Shown one piece after another: positions 6,978 through 15,545 of a DNA stretch of 24,787 nt. Below the pieces are notes generated by a model. That model worked only from the letters and a program-made list of their open reading frames with translations, was not told the DNA's origin and did no database searches. This stretch comes from CBDUJZ01 sp047629415 (lineage in GTDB: Bacteria > Myxococcota_A > Bradymonadia > REDH01): the NCBI GenBank assembly GCA_047629415.1, contig JBLHWZ010000052.1, forward strand, positions 1 through 24,787, written 5' to 3'. Every line of letters begins with the position of its first letter. The first letter of the stretch is position 1. The position numbers were made by a program, and so were the translations under genes.

Positions 6978-8730
6978 TCACTCGCCATCCTCGCCATACA
7001 GCACACCCACCGTGCACTCCGTGGCGCCGCTATAGGGATCGACGTGCATCGTGACGTCCGCGACGCGCCAACTCTGACCTCCGCACCCGCTCCCGGAGCG
7101 AGCCAACGCGGTTCCATCAGGTGCCTCGCCCATGACCGCCCGAGCGACCCCGCCGCAGTATACCGTCACCACTGGGTTCGTGGTCAGCGTACCGCTGAAC
7201 ATCTGGGCCATGATTCGGAACGTGGCGCCATCCGGCGGGTTGTCGTGATTGATGTTCTCAGCAGCAAGGCCCGATGTGTTTTCGGGCTCAAGTCGAGGGT
7301 TAGAGCATCCGAGATCGTCATGACATCCGTCGCCGCCCGAGTCGGTCCCTGGCAAGAGTCGAGATGCCCGACATTTTGCGTAGTAGCAATCATCGTCAGA
7401 GCAGAAGTCCGTGTTGGATCCTGGCTGATGGAGGTGCAGATCCATGTCGACCGAGTCGTCTGTGTCCCACATCATCTCAACGTTGAGACCTGGGCCACCA
7501 ACGTGCACCGTCCACTCGCAATAATGGGAGTTCCCTGTCGCGAACTCGACACCGATTCGATAGTTGCCGGACACATCGAACCAGGCACGGGCTGTGTCCA
7601 AGCCCAACTCCTCGATGATCGCCCCGGTGCTATTTCGAGGGGTCTCTAACACTCGCCACTCCATGGAATCCCACGCCCCGCCGACGCCGAGCGACTCCAG
7701 AGACAAGGGGTGCCAGCGCAGCGGTGGACTGAACTCCTCGACGGGACAGGTAGTCGTCGCATCCGGGCAGCTCATCGACGCATCCATCGCAGTCGTCGTC
7801 CCGGAGATGACAGTACTCTTCGGACGACTCCGCGCTCCGGACACATTCAGACCAACGCGGGGCTTCCCGATCCACGCAAGTCTGCTGCCCGTCGATACAG
7901 GCGCCGACCCATCTGGCGGCCGGCTCCCCCGTAAAGCAGGGCTGCACGCTCCCAAACTCGCACGGACAACCCTCGTCAACTTGCCCATTGCCATCGTTGT
8001 CCTGACCGTCCCCACAGCGTTCGACTTCGTCCCACTCGCTCGGTAGCTCCGTGTCGCAGATCTATGGTGGCCGGACTTCGACACAGCCCTCGACTCGGTC
8101 GCAACGGTGCTCGGTCAGCGGGTCATCGTCCGCGCACCGGCTGTCGTCGGGAAGGTGCAGTGGGGCTCCTGCGTCACAGGTCTCGACAGTACACGCGACG
8201 CCGTCGTCGGGCGGGACGTCGTCCTCGTCCGTTGCGGGGTAGATGCCGTCGACAAAACAGTTGGGCACCCAGCAATTTCCTGGCTGATCGTCCGGCAGCC
8301 GGCCGTAGTGGAGAGTGTAGCGGCAGCTCCTATCCTCGCAGAACCGCTCCACGCACGGGTCATTCTCCCCGCGGCAATCAGCTACCGTGGAACAAGAGAT
8401 CTCGTAGCAGAACCCGTCGCAGCGCTGGCTCCACTGGCAGTCGGTGTCATCGGCGCAGGCCGTAACGCAGACGCCGTCATTACACATGGAACCTGCTCCG
8501 CATTCCTCTGCACACTCGGCGAGAGCATCGGGAACGTCGTCGGGCACTTCGGCGGCGTCGCTGGGCGTAACATCGCCCGCGTCAGTCTCAACGTCCGTGG
8601 CTGAGGCGGTCTCTTCCCCGCTGAGACGCCCATCCTTACAGCTGGCGAGACCTAGGCAGAGAAGGATAACGGAGAAGAGCAGCGCCTCCGAACCCGTTTC
8701 CGCAGCAAAGCGCTGTCCCTTACCGTTCAT
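6978..8730 (-). pseudogene. Decayed paralogue of the MopE/YfaP-like lipoprotein (amber codon + frameshift)
   Basis: This is a second copy of the neighbouring 610-aa lipoprotein gene. It keeps a signal peptide with LASC lipobox, a Thr/Asp/Glu linker, Cys-rich repeats, MopE-like motifs (CGDGQDNDGNGQVDEGC, DDDCDGCVDELPGC) and the C-terminal VDMDLHLHQPGS domain. TAG at 8064-8062 replaces the Trp of the paralogue (VEVRPP-stop-ICDTEL against VEVDPSWACETEL). Near 7750-7762 the frame changes so that LSC is lost (DDY.., then CPVEEF); this fits a 5-bp deletion between TGTC repeats. The first possible ATG is at 8763, overlapping the paralogue's stop; the ATG at 8730 gives a more normal signal peptide. 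The two remaining open parts could only make fragments. Confidence 0.82.
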
Positions 8731-8743
8731 GCATCTACGGAGT

Positions 8744-10576
8744 TTAGTACGCGGAAGACTCATTCCGGATATCCCAGCCGCCGCCTGACGTCAGCACATC
8801 GACGGTACAGTCGGTCGCACCGGTGTCCGGGTCGACCGACATTGTAACGTCGGCGACCCGCCAAGTCTGACCGCCGCATCCGCTGCCCGAGCTCATCAAT
8901 CCGGTGCCATCCGGAGACTCGCCGAGGATGGCTCGGACGAGGCCACCACAGTAGATCGTGATGACCGCATCGGTCCGCGAGCTTCCGCTGTACATGTGCG
9001 CCATCACTCGGAAGGTCTCGCCATCATTAGGGTTGTCGAGGTTGATATTCTCGGGGTCGAAGAGCGAGATGTTGTCGATGTCGAGACGCGGATTGTTACA
9101 GCCGGTGGCGTCATCGCAGACTTCGGCATCGGACTCCGTGTACCCCCAGTTCAGTCGCGCATAGCTCCGGCAGTTGGCGAAGTAGCAGTCGGAGTCCGTG
9201 CAGAACCCCGCCGTCGATCCAGCGCGGTGCATGTGCAGGTCCATGTCGACCGAACCGAAGGTGTTCCAGCGCATCTCAACTCGGAGCCCGTCGCCTCGGA
9301 CGCGAATGACCCAGGAGCACGCGACTCGGGTACCCTTCTCGTCGACGACTGAGAAAGAGACCGTGTAGTCGCCTGAGACGTCCAGATAGACGCGCGTCAC
9401 CGGTGCGTTGGGTTCCTCGACCGCCAGCGTCGCGCTGTTCGTCGGAGGGGTAATCCGCCAGGTCCAGTTTTCTCCAGGCTCGCCGAGGATTTCTGGGCCG
9501 TTCAGTTCGTACCATCGAAGCGGCTGCGTCACGTCCTCTGTCGGGCATGACAGAGCGGTGTCACAGTCCGGCAGGTCATCAATACAGCCATCGCAGTCAT
9601 TGTCTTTGGCATCGCAGATCTCTTCGCTCGGCAGGCTGGATCCTGTGCACTCGGACCAACGTGGCGATCCCCGGTCCACGCATTGCTGCTGTCCATCGAG
9701 GCAACCACCGACCATTCGTGCTGCGATCGGGCCGTCGAAACAACGCTGAATGGCGCCAAATTCGCAGCTGCAGCCCTCGTCGACGAGTCCGTTTCCGTCG
9801 TTGTCCTGGCCGTCGCCACAGGTCTCGGAGTCTTCCCACTCCACCACTAGCTCGGTCTCGCAGGCCCAAGACGGATCGACCTCGACACAACCTTCGGGCG
9901 GAATACACCGATGCTCGGTGAACTCGTCATCGTCTTCGCAAAGCGTGTGATTCGGGAGGTACGAAGCGCGACCATCGCGGCAACTCTCGGCTGTGCAGTC
10001 GATGCCATCACTTGGCGGCAGGTCACTGTCATCGGGGATGAGCGCGGGAAAACCGTCTTCGTCACAGACCAAGGTCTGGCAGTCACCGACAGTGTTGTCG
10101 ACCGGCACCTCTTCGGAGATCGTGCGACCGCAGACACCAGCGTCGCAGGTGTTCACCGTGCAGGGGTTGCCGTCATCGGGGCAGTCATCCGCAGACGCGC
10201 AGCCCACATTCTCGCAGAAAGTATCCACGCAGATTTGCTCGTCTGGGCACTCGATATCGTCGGTGCAGCCTTCAAAGCACTCGCCGTCGTTGCAGAACCA
10301 GCCATCGGGACAGTCGCTGCTATCGTTACAAGGGTCGCGACCGGACTCACCGGCATCTGCCTCAGACACGTCCGCGCCCGTATCGACGGCCGGAGTCGTA
10401 TCCGAGTCGGTATCCAGCGGATCGGTGTTTCCACCGATATCACGTCCCGGAACCGATCCGTCGGGATCAACCAAGCCGCCACCATCCGACCCTGCCGCCA
10501 AACCCGTAGATGACTCGTCGCAACCGAAGAGAGCCGCGAAGGCAAGAAGACAAAGGCAGTGTCGTAGTTTGAGCAT
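8744..10576 (-). CDS. Large Cys-rich surface lipoprotein with MopE-like motifs and a YfaP-like C-terminal domain
   Basis: 610 aa from the ATG at 10576, which starts a lipoprotein signal peptide (lipobox LFGC, Cys19). Domains in order: a Gly/Asp/Thr-rich linker (20-80); Cys-rich segments (83-240) with CPDGWFCNDGEC and repeated DGNPCT-type motifs; two MopE-like calcium/copper-type loops, TCGDGQDNDGNGLVDEGC (252-269) and ICDAKDNDCDGCIDDLPDC (320-338); a beta-domain (about 390-425, YLDVSGDYTVSF); and a C-terminal domain with VDMDLHMH (443-450), CYFANC, ENINLDNPNDGETFRV and SGCGGQTWRVADVTM. The last resembles YfaP/DUF2135-type domains of myxobacterial surface proteins. Probably outer-membrane or surface anchored and metal-binding; the role is unknown. 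A decayed copy follows directly downstream. Confidence 0.85.
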   Translation of the reverse strand: MLKLRHCLCLLAFAALFGCDESSTGLAAGSDGGGLVDPDGSVPGRDIGGNTDPLDTDSDTTPAVDTGADVSEADAGESGRDPCNDSSDCPDGWFCNDGECFEGCTDDIECPDEQICVDTFCENVGCASADDCPDDGNPCTVNTCDAGVCGRTISEEVPVDNTVGDCQTLVCDEDGFPALIPDDSDLPPSDGIDCTAESCRDGRASYLPNHTLCEDDDEFTEHRCIPPEGCVEVDPSWACETELVVEWEDSETCGDGQDNDGNGLVDEGCSCEFGAIQRCFDGPIAARMVGGCLDGQQQCVDRGSPRWSECTGSSLPSEEICDAKDNDCDGCIDDLPDCDTALSCPTEDVTQPLRWYELNGPEILGEPGENWTWRITPPTNSATLAVEEPNAPVTRVYLDVSGDYTVSFSVVDEKGTRVACSWVIRVRGDGLRVEMRWNTFGSVDMDLHMHRAGSTAGFCTDSDCYFANCRSYARLNWGYTESDAEVCDDATGCNNPRLDIDNISLFDPENINLDNPNDGETFRVMAHMYSGSSRTDAVITIYCGGLVRAILGESPDGTGLMSSGSGCGGQTWRVADVTMSVDPDTGATDCTVDVLTSGGGWDIRNESSAY

Positions 10577-10731
10577 ATGCAATCGCGCGGGGGACTCGGA
10601 TGATGGGGCCGGTGTCGGGTTGGGCAAAGAAGTGCGTCCGACGGGCCGCGGACATCTGTCTATTAGACGCGCTGAGGGGCACGATGTTAGTGCTCTAGCG
10701 CAAGATCGTGTGCTCATCCACGGGGAGAACG

Positions 10732-10755
10732 CTCACCCCCTATTTTGGGGGTCAG
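10732..10755. promoter_or_regulatory. Short hairpin/operator-like inverted repeat upstream of 10803 gene
   Basis: ACCCCC (10735-10740) pairs with GGGGGT (10747-10752) around a TATTTT loop. Two outer base pairs continue after one mismatch (10732-10733 with 10754-10755). It overlaps the -35 of the candidate promoter at 10745-10771, so it could be an operator, but this is by eye. Confidence 0.3.
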
Positions 10756-10771
10756 CCCCATGTGCTACACT
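10745..10771 (+). promoter_or_regulatory. Candidate extended -10 promoter for the 10803 gene
   Basis: TTGGGG (10745-10750) and TACACT (10766-10771) lie 15 bp apart. TG one base before the -10 (10763-10764) makes it an extended -10 element. It lies 31 bp upstream of the start codon, within the 226-bp divergent region. Confidence 0.35.
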
Positions 10772-10802
10772 CACCTACATCTCCCCTCCCGATGTGCTGC
10801 GT

Positions 10803-11291
10803 ATGGACTGGTCACTCCCCAAGAAACTTTGCACCGTCGGTCTGATCGGCGCGCTTGCGCTCTCGCTCGCGCCTTGGTCGGTGTGCGCTTTCTCAACGAT
10901 GAACGACGTCCAGATCGGTTCCATTCTCGATGGCGGCCCCGGAACCTCGGACACTGCGGTCGTGGGCGAAGCCGGCACCTTCATGGGAGGGTTCTTCGGG
11001 TCCCTACCAGCGTGTTACGAGCGGAACCCGATCGGCCAAGCGAGCTGGCAGTGGCCGACCATCCTCGGACTCTTCGGCGGCGTGCTACTCTTCCGACGTC
11101 TCCAACGTGCGGAGTACGTCAGCCGGGTAAAGAAGGCGTCCGGTGCCCATGTCTACGCAAAGCGTGGCCCCCAGCCGACGGGAGAGCCCAAGCAGGTTCC
11201 GGATACGTCTGGATTCATCCACGCCCGCAATAAGAACACGCCCACGCAGAACCGAGCGCTCGACTTCGATGAGAAGGAACGCGAGCGCTAG
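10803..11291 (+). CDS. Small secreted/membrane protein, unknown
   Basis: 162 aa from the ATG at 10803 (an in-frame GTG at 10794 is possible). The N-terminus is a signal peptide with a likely cleavage after VCA (PKKLCTVGLIGALALSLAPW). The next 50 residues are Gly-rich with one Cys (SLPACYERN). A second hydrophobic stretch, WPTILGLFGGVLLF, is followed at once by RR and by a basic, charged tail of about 60 residues (KKASGAHVYAKR, ending DEKERER). By the positive-inside rule this predicts an extracytoplasmic N-terminal part, one membrane span and a cytoplasmic tail. I do not recognise a family. It diverges from the large lipoprotein gene and converges on the ADP-ribosylglycohydrolase gene, 160 bp away. 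Confidence 0.65.
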   Translation: MDWSLPKKLCTVGLIGALALSLAPWSVCAFSTMNDVQIGSILDGGPGTSDTAVVGEAGTFMGGFFGSLPACYERNPIGQASWQWPTILGLFGGVLLFRRLQRAEYVSRVKKASGAHVYAKRGPQPTGEPKQVPDTSGFIHARNKNTPTQNRALDFDEKERER

Positions 11292-11451
11292 TAGCATCGG
11301 TCCCGCGGCTTCCACGGAAGTATCGCGCGCGAAGGCGCTCCGCCAGGTCCGCAGCACCGATCCCCATGCGGAGGAGTCGTGCCGAACACGCTCCCGCTTA
11401 GAGAAGGAGTTCGGTACGGCCGAGCAAAGGCCCCGGAGGGTCCGAGCTTGC

Positions 11452-12582
11452 TTAGGAGAGCAGACGGCTAAGACCGACGCCGACTTCGCGGATGATCTCA
11501 GCCTCTTCGACCTTGTCGAGGAAACGCTTGGGCAGCTTTCGGGCGCCGTATGCCGCTCCGAGGATAGCCCCGACCATGGCACCGTTAGTGTCCGTGTCGC
11601 CGCCACCGTTCACTGCTGCGACGATTCCGTCGTCGAACTCCCAAGCGCGACCGCAGAGAAGCGCGACGCAGTAAGGGACGGAGTAGCAGACGTAGCTGGT
11701 TGCGCCGTTACAGAACTCGGCGAGTTCGACCGAATCGGAGTCGAGCGCGTCTGAGAGTTCTTCAAGGTGCTGAGAGATCGGATCGTCCGAGGCGCCGAGG
11801 GTGGTGGCCAAGAGGCCCTCTGCCCATCGTGCTTCTTCGATGAGCTCACCGTAACGCTCAGGGCTCGGAGCCCACTTTCGGGGACCGACGAGCGCGTCGC
11901 GGGTTAGGAGAGCGATCAAGTACGCACCAACGATCGCGCGGGGATCGTGGTGGGTCATGATGCCAACGTTTACACAGTGCCCGAGCAGCGCCTCGCGGCC
12001 CTCCCCCTTGAGCGTTGCGTAGGCAGCGATGGGCGGAATCTTCGCGGCGACGGCATTATTCGAGCCGCCGAGCTTGCCGCTACGACGGCGGTCTGTACCC
12101 TGCGCAAGACGGCGACATGCCTGCTTGGTCGTGGGCTCCCATCCGCGTAGCTCAAGCGTCTCAAATGCGTAGACGTGGGCTTCGGCGATGGCGTCGTAAT
12201 CGAGGCCTTCCTCAGCGATGAGCGACCGCGTAATCGCCAAAGTGAGCTGCGTCTCGTCCGTCCAACAGCCCGGTCGTAGCCGCCGAAGCGACTTGATGAC
12301 GTGGGCCTGAGGAGCGAGGAAATCACGAATACCGCCTAGGCGGTGAATCGCTCGAAGCGTCAGTTCGTTCTCAAGGCCTTCAACGGGCATCCCAAGAGCG
12401 TCGCCGATCGCGCATCCCATGAGCATTCCGGTCAGGCGGTCTTTGGCGTTGAACGCCGACCGTCGAGAGACCGTTACGGGTGCCGACTCAACTCCAACAG
12501 AAAGACCCGCGTCGTCGCGGTTCCTTTGAGGTTTGAGAAACCCGTCCAAAGCCTTGGAAATTCGCGCTCGATCCGACTTCAT
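11452..12582 (-). CDS. ADP-ribosylglycohydrolase family protein (DraG/ARH-like)
   Basis: 376 aa. ADP-ribosylglycohydrolases remove ADP-ribose from proteins or nucleic acids using two Mg ions. The family's features are visible: DRLTGMLMGCAIGDALGMP (48-66), the metal-binding WTDET (107-111, usual form W-T-DDT), NNAVAAKIPPIAAY, MTHHDP, and the C-terminal metal site GGGDTDTNGAMVG (about 328-340). Residues 1-45 are an unusual, basic and Ser-rich extension ahead of the domain. The start is supported by AGGAG six bases upstream of the ATG, so the extension may be real. No ADP-ribosyltransferase or nitrogenase gene is near, so this is a solitary member. It is the last gene of the minus-strand block. 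Confidence 0.88.
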   Translation of the reverse strand: MKSDRARISKALDGFLKPQRNRDDAGLSVGVESAPVTVSRRSAFNAKDRLTGMLMGCAIGDALGMPVEGLENELTLRAIHRLGGIRDFLAPQAHVIKSLRRLRPGCWTDETQLTLAITRSLIAEEGLDYDAIAEAHVYAFETLELRGWEPTTKQACRRLAQGTDRRRSGKLGGSNNAVAAKIPPIAAYATLKGEGREALLGHCVNVGIMTHHDPRAIVGAYLIALLTRDALVGPRKWAPSPERYGELIEEARWAEGLLATTLGASDDPISQHLEELSDALDSDSVELAEFCNGATSYVCYSVPYCVALLCGRAWEFDDGIVAAVNGGGDTDTNGAMVGAILGAAYGARKLPKRFLDKVEEAEIIREVGVGLSRLLS

Positions 12583-12901
12583 ACTGCTCCTCGGCGAGGT
12601 GACGGAGCCGGCCCTGTTTCGCCTCTGCGATTGGCGTGTTCAGGTACCGGCGACGTGGGAGAGCCTCTCTAACAAAGACCCCAGACATGTGTCACGCTAA
12701 AAAAGCAACTCTCTTCGAAAAAGGGAAGATTCGCGCCAACTTAGCGCGGCAGTGAGCGCATGATCTTCGCTCGTGTCAGGAATAGGAATACATCGTTGCG
12801 GACCCGCTGCGCGCAACATTCTCCGCCGATCGCGTACCCCACGCGGACAGGAAAATGGCGGCCATGATCACCGACGATCGCCAACACAGAATCTTAGATC
12901 G
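12583..12901. other. 319-bp intergenic region upstream of the ADP-ribosylglycohydrolase
   Basis: Both flanking genes are on the minus strand. I see no coding region, tRNA or strong repeat. AT-rich tracts (AAAAAA and GAAAAAG between 12699 and 12725) are unusual for the surroundings and may mark a promoter for the downstream gene or the end of the upstream operon. A TGGCGCG-like sequence on the minus strand near 12732-12741 has no proper GC at the -12 position and was not called a sigma-54 site. Confidence 0.45.
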
Positions 12902-13576
12902 TCAGCTCGCCAAATCGAGGGTGATTTTCCGATCCGCATCCCGATAGAATTCCAGGTCTTCTGAGTGGGAAAACTGGATGTCACCAGCTGCACGTGACGT
13001 GAGAATCGACAGAGCGCTGATCCGCCTTGCGCCGTCCTCCAGGAGAGGGCGAACCGAGCGAAGATCATCTTCTTCCGCAGCGACACTCATCTGTTTAGCG
13101 GCCTCGGCGGCGAGCCGGTTCAGGCGGACCGGCATCTGCTCTACAGCTGGGGTGCCACCGACGAGCTCATAGAGTCTCGCAAACAGCTCAACTCCCCGCG
13201 TGACCGTCTCCGCCCTCCCCAACCCAAAGCCAGCATAGAACCAAGCCTGCAACCGAGTCACTTGCTTGATGTCAGCGATATACGACCAGCGGTTGACGAT
13301 CTCGAACACGCCGTTGGTCATCAGTGCTCGGTACTCGTCTACGGTGGTCGGCGTACTCACCGGCGACTTGAACGCCCCGTGTACCTTGGCGGAGAGTTCA
13401 TCCATGCGCGAGTTCACCACGTCCTTCTGGGCGAAGAGAAGCTCCAAGGCTCCCCTCATCCCCTCGATGCCGCCGACAGCGTCTGGACTCGCACCAGCGA
13501 CCATCTCCAACCCATCGAAGAAGAACCCGCAGGAGGCGGTCTGGTAACCCATCCGGTAGGCCTCACCCAGCCTCAT
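12902..13576 (-). CDS. Uncharacterised, mostly helical protein
   Basis: 224 aa from the ATG at 13576, which overlaps the stop of the upstream beta-propeller gene in an ATGA; a GTG at 13585 would add three residues. The sequence has no signal peptide or membrane span and is rich in predicted helices (GMRGALELLFAQKDVV, EIVNRWSYIADIKQVTRL, NRLAAEAAKQMSVAAEEDD). The N-terminus is Gly/Phe/Tyr-rich (GYQTASCGFFFDGLEM). I do not recognise the family. It is the last gene of a four-gene block with 4-bp overlaps (lipoprotein, PHP phosphatase, beta-propeller lipoprotein, this gene), so its translation is probably coupled to that of the propeller protein. Confidence 0.65.
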   Translation of the reverse strand: MRLGEAYRMGYQTASCGFFFDGLEMVAGASPDAVGGIEGMRGALELLFAQKDVVNSRMDELSAKVHGAFKSPVSTPTTVDEYRALMTNGVFEIVNRWSYIADIKQVTRLQAWFYAGFGLGRAETVTRGVELFARLYELVGGTPAVEQMPVRLNRLAAEAAKQMSVAAEEDDLRSVRPLLEDGARRISALSILTSRAAGDIQFSHSEDLEFYRDADRKITLDLAS

Positions 13577-14673
13577 TCCGCGCACCCCACGAACGAGATC
13601 GCGGCGCCGAGATCCTCCGATGCGTGCCAGAAGCCCCCGGCACCGTAGGCAATTGCCTCGCCTTGGCGCTCGGACGCGACTGGGACGAGCGTGGGGGTCA
13701 CCTCGAATGCAGCGCTAACCAAGCCACCATCCAGATCGTATTCGAAAGCGGTCTCGTAGGTACGAACGAGCAGACGGTCGCGCAGTAGAATGTCGGCTCC
13801 TGTCACCAGTGCCGCCATCGACGTCTCAGTGTCGCGAATATCGAGGCTCCCGAGCAGAGTCATGGTCACGTTGTCTTCGGTTGAGAACTCGGCGGCGAAT
13901 ACCGTTAGAATCCGGCCATCCTTAGTGAGCACGACGAGCCGTCCGTCCGCATCTACCACCAGCGCCTCGGCGTCATGATTGCCGTCGGGATACTCGAGGC
14001 GAGCGGTCTCGACTTCGACCGTCAGTTCGACGGGGGCGGCACCCGACTCGATATCCGGAAGTACGAACCGATGCACCGACACCCACGGTCGGAGCCGCAG
14101 GTTGTCACCGATGTCCGCGACGTACAAGCACTCCTCGTCGCCGCATGCACCAGCCGCCATGTCTTCCCAATCGAGGGCTATGACGCCGCTGAGTTCGACC
14201 GTCGCCAAGAGCGTCCCGGCAGCGTCGAACCCGTAAACCGTGGCGCCATCACCGCTGTCATTGTGGCCCCAGATTATCTCAGGATCACTGACTGAGACCG
14301 CGAGACCGGAAAGCTCAGGAATCTCGACTGGCAGAACGCCTGTTCTCCGGGGCTCTGCATATCGGTCGCAACCCTGGAAGCTCGGACGAAGCGGAGTGTC
14401 GTCGACATCGGCTACTTCAGGTTCCCCAAGATCGACCACCTCAGAAGCCCCAAGGTCGACGCCCTCAGTTTCTCCGACGTCAGTCGTCTCGGGCTCACCG
14501 AGATCATCCGCGCTGTCTCCTGGGGAATCGGCCGCCGAGTCCGCGGGAGCATCCTCCGATGCTGTAGGAGCATCGGCAGTCGATAAGTCTTCGGCCAGAT
14601 CGGGCTCTGTAGTCGGCTCTGCGGGGTTGGATGAGCAACCCACGAGCGCCAGCAAGGCAACAATTCGTCTCAT
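13573..14673 (-). CDS. Lipoprotein with acidic spacer and beta-propeller-like domain
   Basis: 366 aa. Lipoprotein signal peptide with lipobox LVGC (Cys13). Residues 17-93 form an acidic low-complexity spacer with repeats of the type VDLGEPEV (SADDLGEPE, GVDLGASEV, VVDLGEPEV). The rest (from about 100) has beta-propeller features: ELSGLAVS, WGHNDSGD (135-142), DWEDMA (168-173) and YVADIGDN (184-191), followed by HDAEALVVD and LVVLTKDG strands. This pattern is known from SdiA-regulated/phytase-like extracellular propellers; no enzyme activity can be assigned. It overlaps by 4 bp with the PHP gene upstream (ATGA at 14673-14670) and with the unknown gene downstream. Predicted to be displayed on the cell surface or in the periplasm. 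Confidence 0.78.
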   Translation of the reverse strand: MRRIVALLALVGCSSNPAEPTTEPDLAEDLSTADAPTASEDAPADSAADSPGDSADDLGEPETTDVGETEGVDLGASEVVDLGEPEVADVDDTPLRPSFQGCDRYAEPRRTGVLPVEIPELSGLAVSVSDPEIIWGHNDSGDGATVYGFDAAGTLLATVELSGVIALDWEDMAAGACGDEECLYVADIGDNLRLRPWVSVHRFVLPDIESGAAPVELTVEVETARLEYPDGNHDAEALVVDADGRLVVLTKDGRILTVFAAEFSTEDNVTMTLLGSLDIRDTETSMAALVTGADILLRDRLLVRTYETAFEYDLDGGLVSAAFEVTPTLVPVASERQGEAIAYGAGGFWHASEDLGAAISFVGCAE

Positions 14674-15545
14674 AGTTCGATTACAACGTGGGCAACACCC
14701 TCATTTGTTCGCCGAAGCATCGTAATTGTTCGCACGCCATTCTGAAGTAGGTAGTCCCTGCCTCTCTCGAGGTCCTGGCCGACCTCCGATGCTCCGTGGC
14801 TATCGTCGCCGAAGCAGAAGGGAATCCCGAGATCGTGAGCCGCAGCAACCAGCCACGGAGCGGGATACGGCGACTGCATTCCTTTGCGATAGGCCGCGCA
14901 GTTCAGATCCAGAATCCCGCCGGTTCTCTTGACCTGTTCCAGGGCCGCCATCGCCGCGTCGCGTGCCCTGGGTGTATCAACGTCCCCGACATGTCGCCCA
15001 TTCTTCCGCACGAGGTCGAGATGGCCCACGACCTCCGGCTGGAAGAGCCTCACCATTTTCGCGAGCGACTCGTAGTACTCAACGACAAGCGGCTCGAGCC
15101 CGCCGCAAAGTTCTAGCGCCCGCTCAAAGTCTGCCATTGGGCCGTCGAGGCTGATCTCCCTGACATGGTGGACCGACCCGACGACGAAGTCGAAACCACG
15201 GCTGCGAAGCGCGTTCATCCTGGGAAGCCAATCGGCCCCCGGAACCACCTCAGCCTCAAACCCGCGCAAGACGTCTAGGCGCCCTTCGAATTCTTCAGCC
15301 AGCGCGAAAATCTCGGTGGTGTAAGAGTCGAAGAGCTCGATCAACTTCGGGACCTCCCATCCCCACTCTCGCTCCTGATCGTAGAGCAGGTGCTCGCCGT
15401 AGCGTGGAGCGTGCTCACTCACGCCATACGCAGCAAAGCCCTGGTCGACGGCTGCTTCCAGCACGTCGCGCAGCGTTCCACGGGCGTGGTCGCAAAACTC
15501 ACCGGAATGCCCGCCATGAAGCGAGCATAGCCAGGGAGCGCTCAC
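14670..15545 (-). CDS. PHP-domain phosphatase, histidinol-phosphatase (HisK)-like
   Basis: 291 aa starting at a GTG that overlaps the upstream stop (GTGA). It has the PHP metal-binding set: LHGGHSGEFCDHA (His10, His13, Asp19, His20), VSEHAP (Glu44, His45), VGSVHHV, GHLDLVR and GDDSHGASEVG. These match histidinol-phosphatases of the HisJ/HisK type, which hydrolyse L-histidinol phosphate in the cytoplasm. No other his genes are in the window, and the enzyme is translationally coupled to two lipoprotein genes, so another phosphate ester as substrate is possible. Length is typical (about 260-290 aa). Confidence 0.85.
   Translation of the reverse strand: MSAPWLCSLHGGHSGEFCDHARGTLRDVLEAAVDQGFAAYGVSEHAPRYGEHLLYDQEREWGWEVPKLIELFDSYTTEIFALAEEFEGRLDVLRGFEAEVVPGADWLPRMNALRSRGFDFVVGSVHHVREISLDGPMADFERALELCGGLEPLVVEYYESLAKMVRLFQPEVVGHLDLVRKNGRHVGDVDTPRARDAAMAALEQVKRTGGILDLNCAAYRKGMQSPYPAPWLVAAAHDLGIPFCFGDDSHGASEVGQDLERGRDYLLQNGVRTITMLRRTNEGVAHVVIEL

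Noticed and set aside
7745..7765. Programmed frameshift in the decayed lipoprotein copy
   Set aside because: No slippery sequence or stop codon next to the shift; the shifted frame runs about 115 bp on before stopping at 7630, and a nonsense codon already interrupts the gene upstream.
8062..8064. TAG codon recoding (TAG read as an amino acid), suggested by TAG in place of Trp and by the open frame after TAG at 5040
   Set aside because: Many intact genes here end with TAG (unknown gene at 189, dam, SDR, acyl-CoA synthetase, 10803 gene), so TAG is a normal stop.
9993..10802. Longer plus-strand frame ahead of the 10803 gene
   Set aside because: It lies opposite the large lipoprotein gene; the credible start is the signal peptide's ATG at 10803.
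10803..11291. PEP-CTERM or LPXTG-type sorting signal (hydrophobic stretch followed by RR)
   Set aside because: The hydrophobic stretch is internal, followed by about 60 charged residues, and there is no PEP or LPXTG motif.
12722..12745. Sigma-54 promoter upstream of the ADP-ribosylglycohydrolase
   Set aside because: The -24 TGGCGCG is reasonable, but the -12 position lacks the required GC (TTCC instead).
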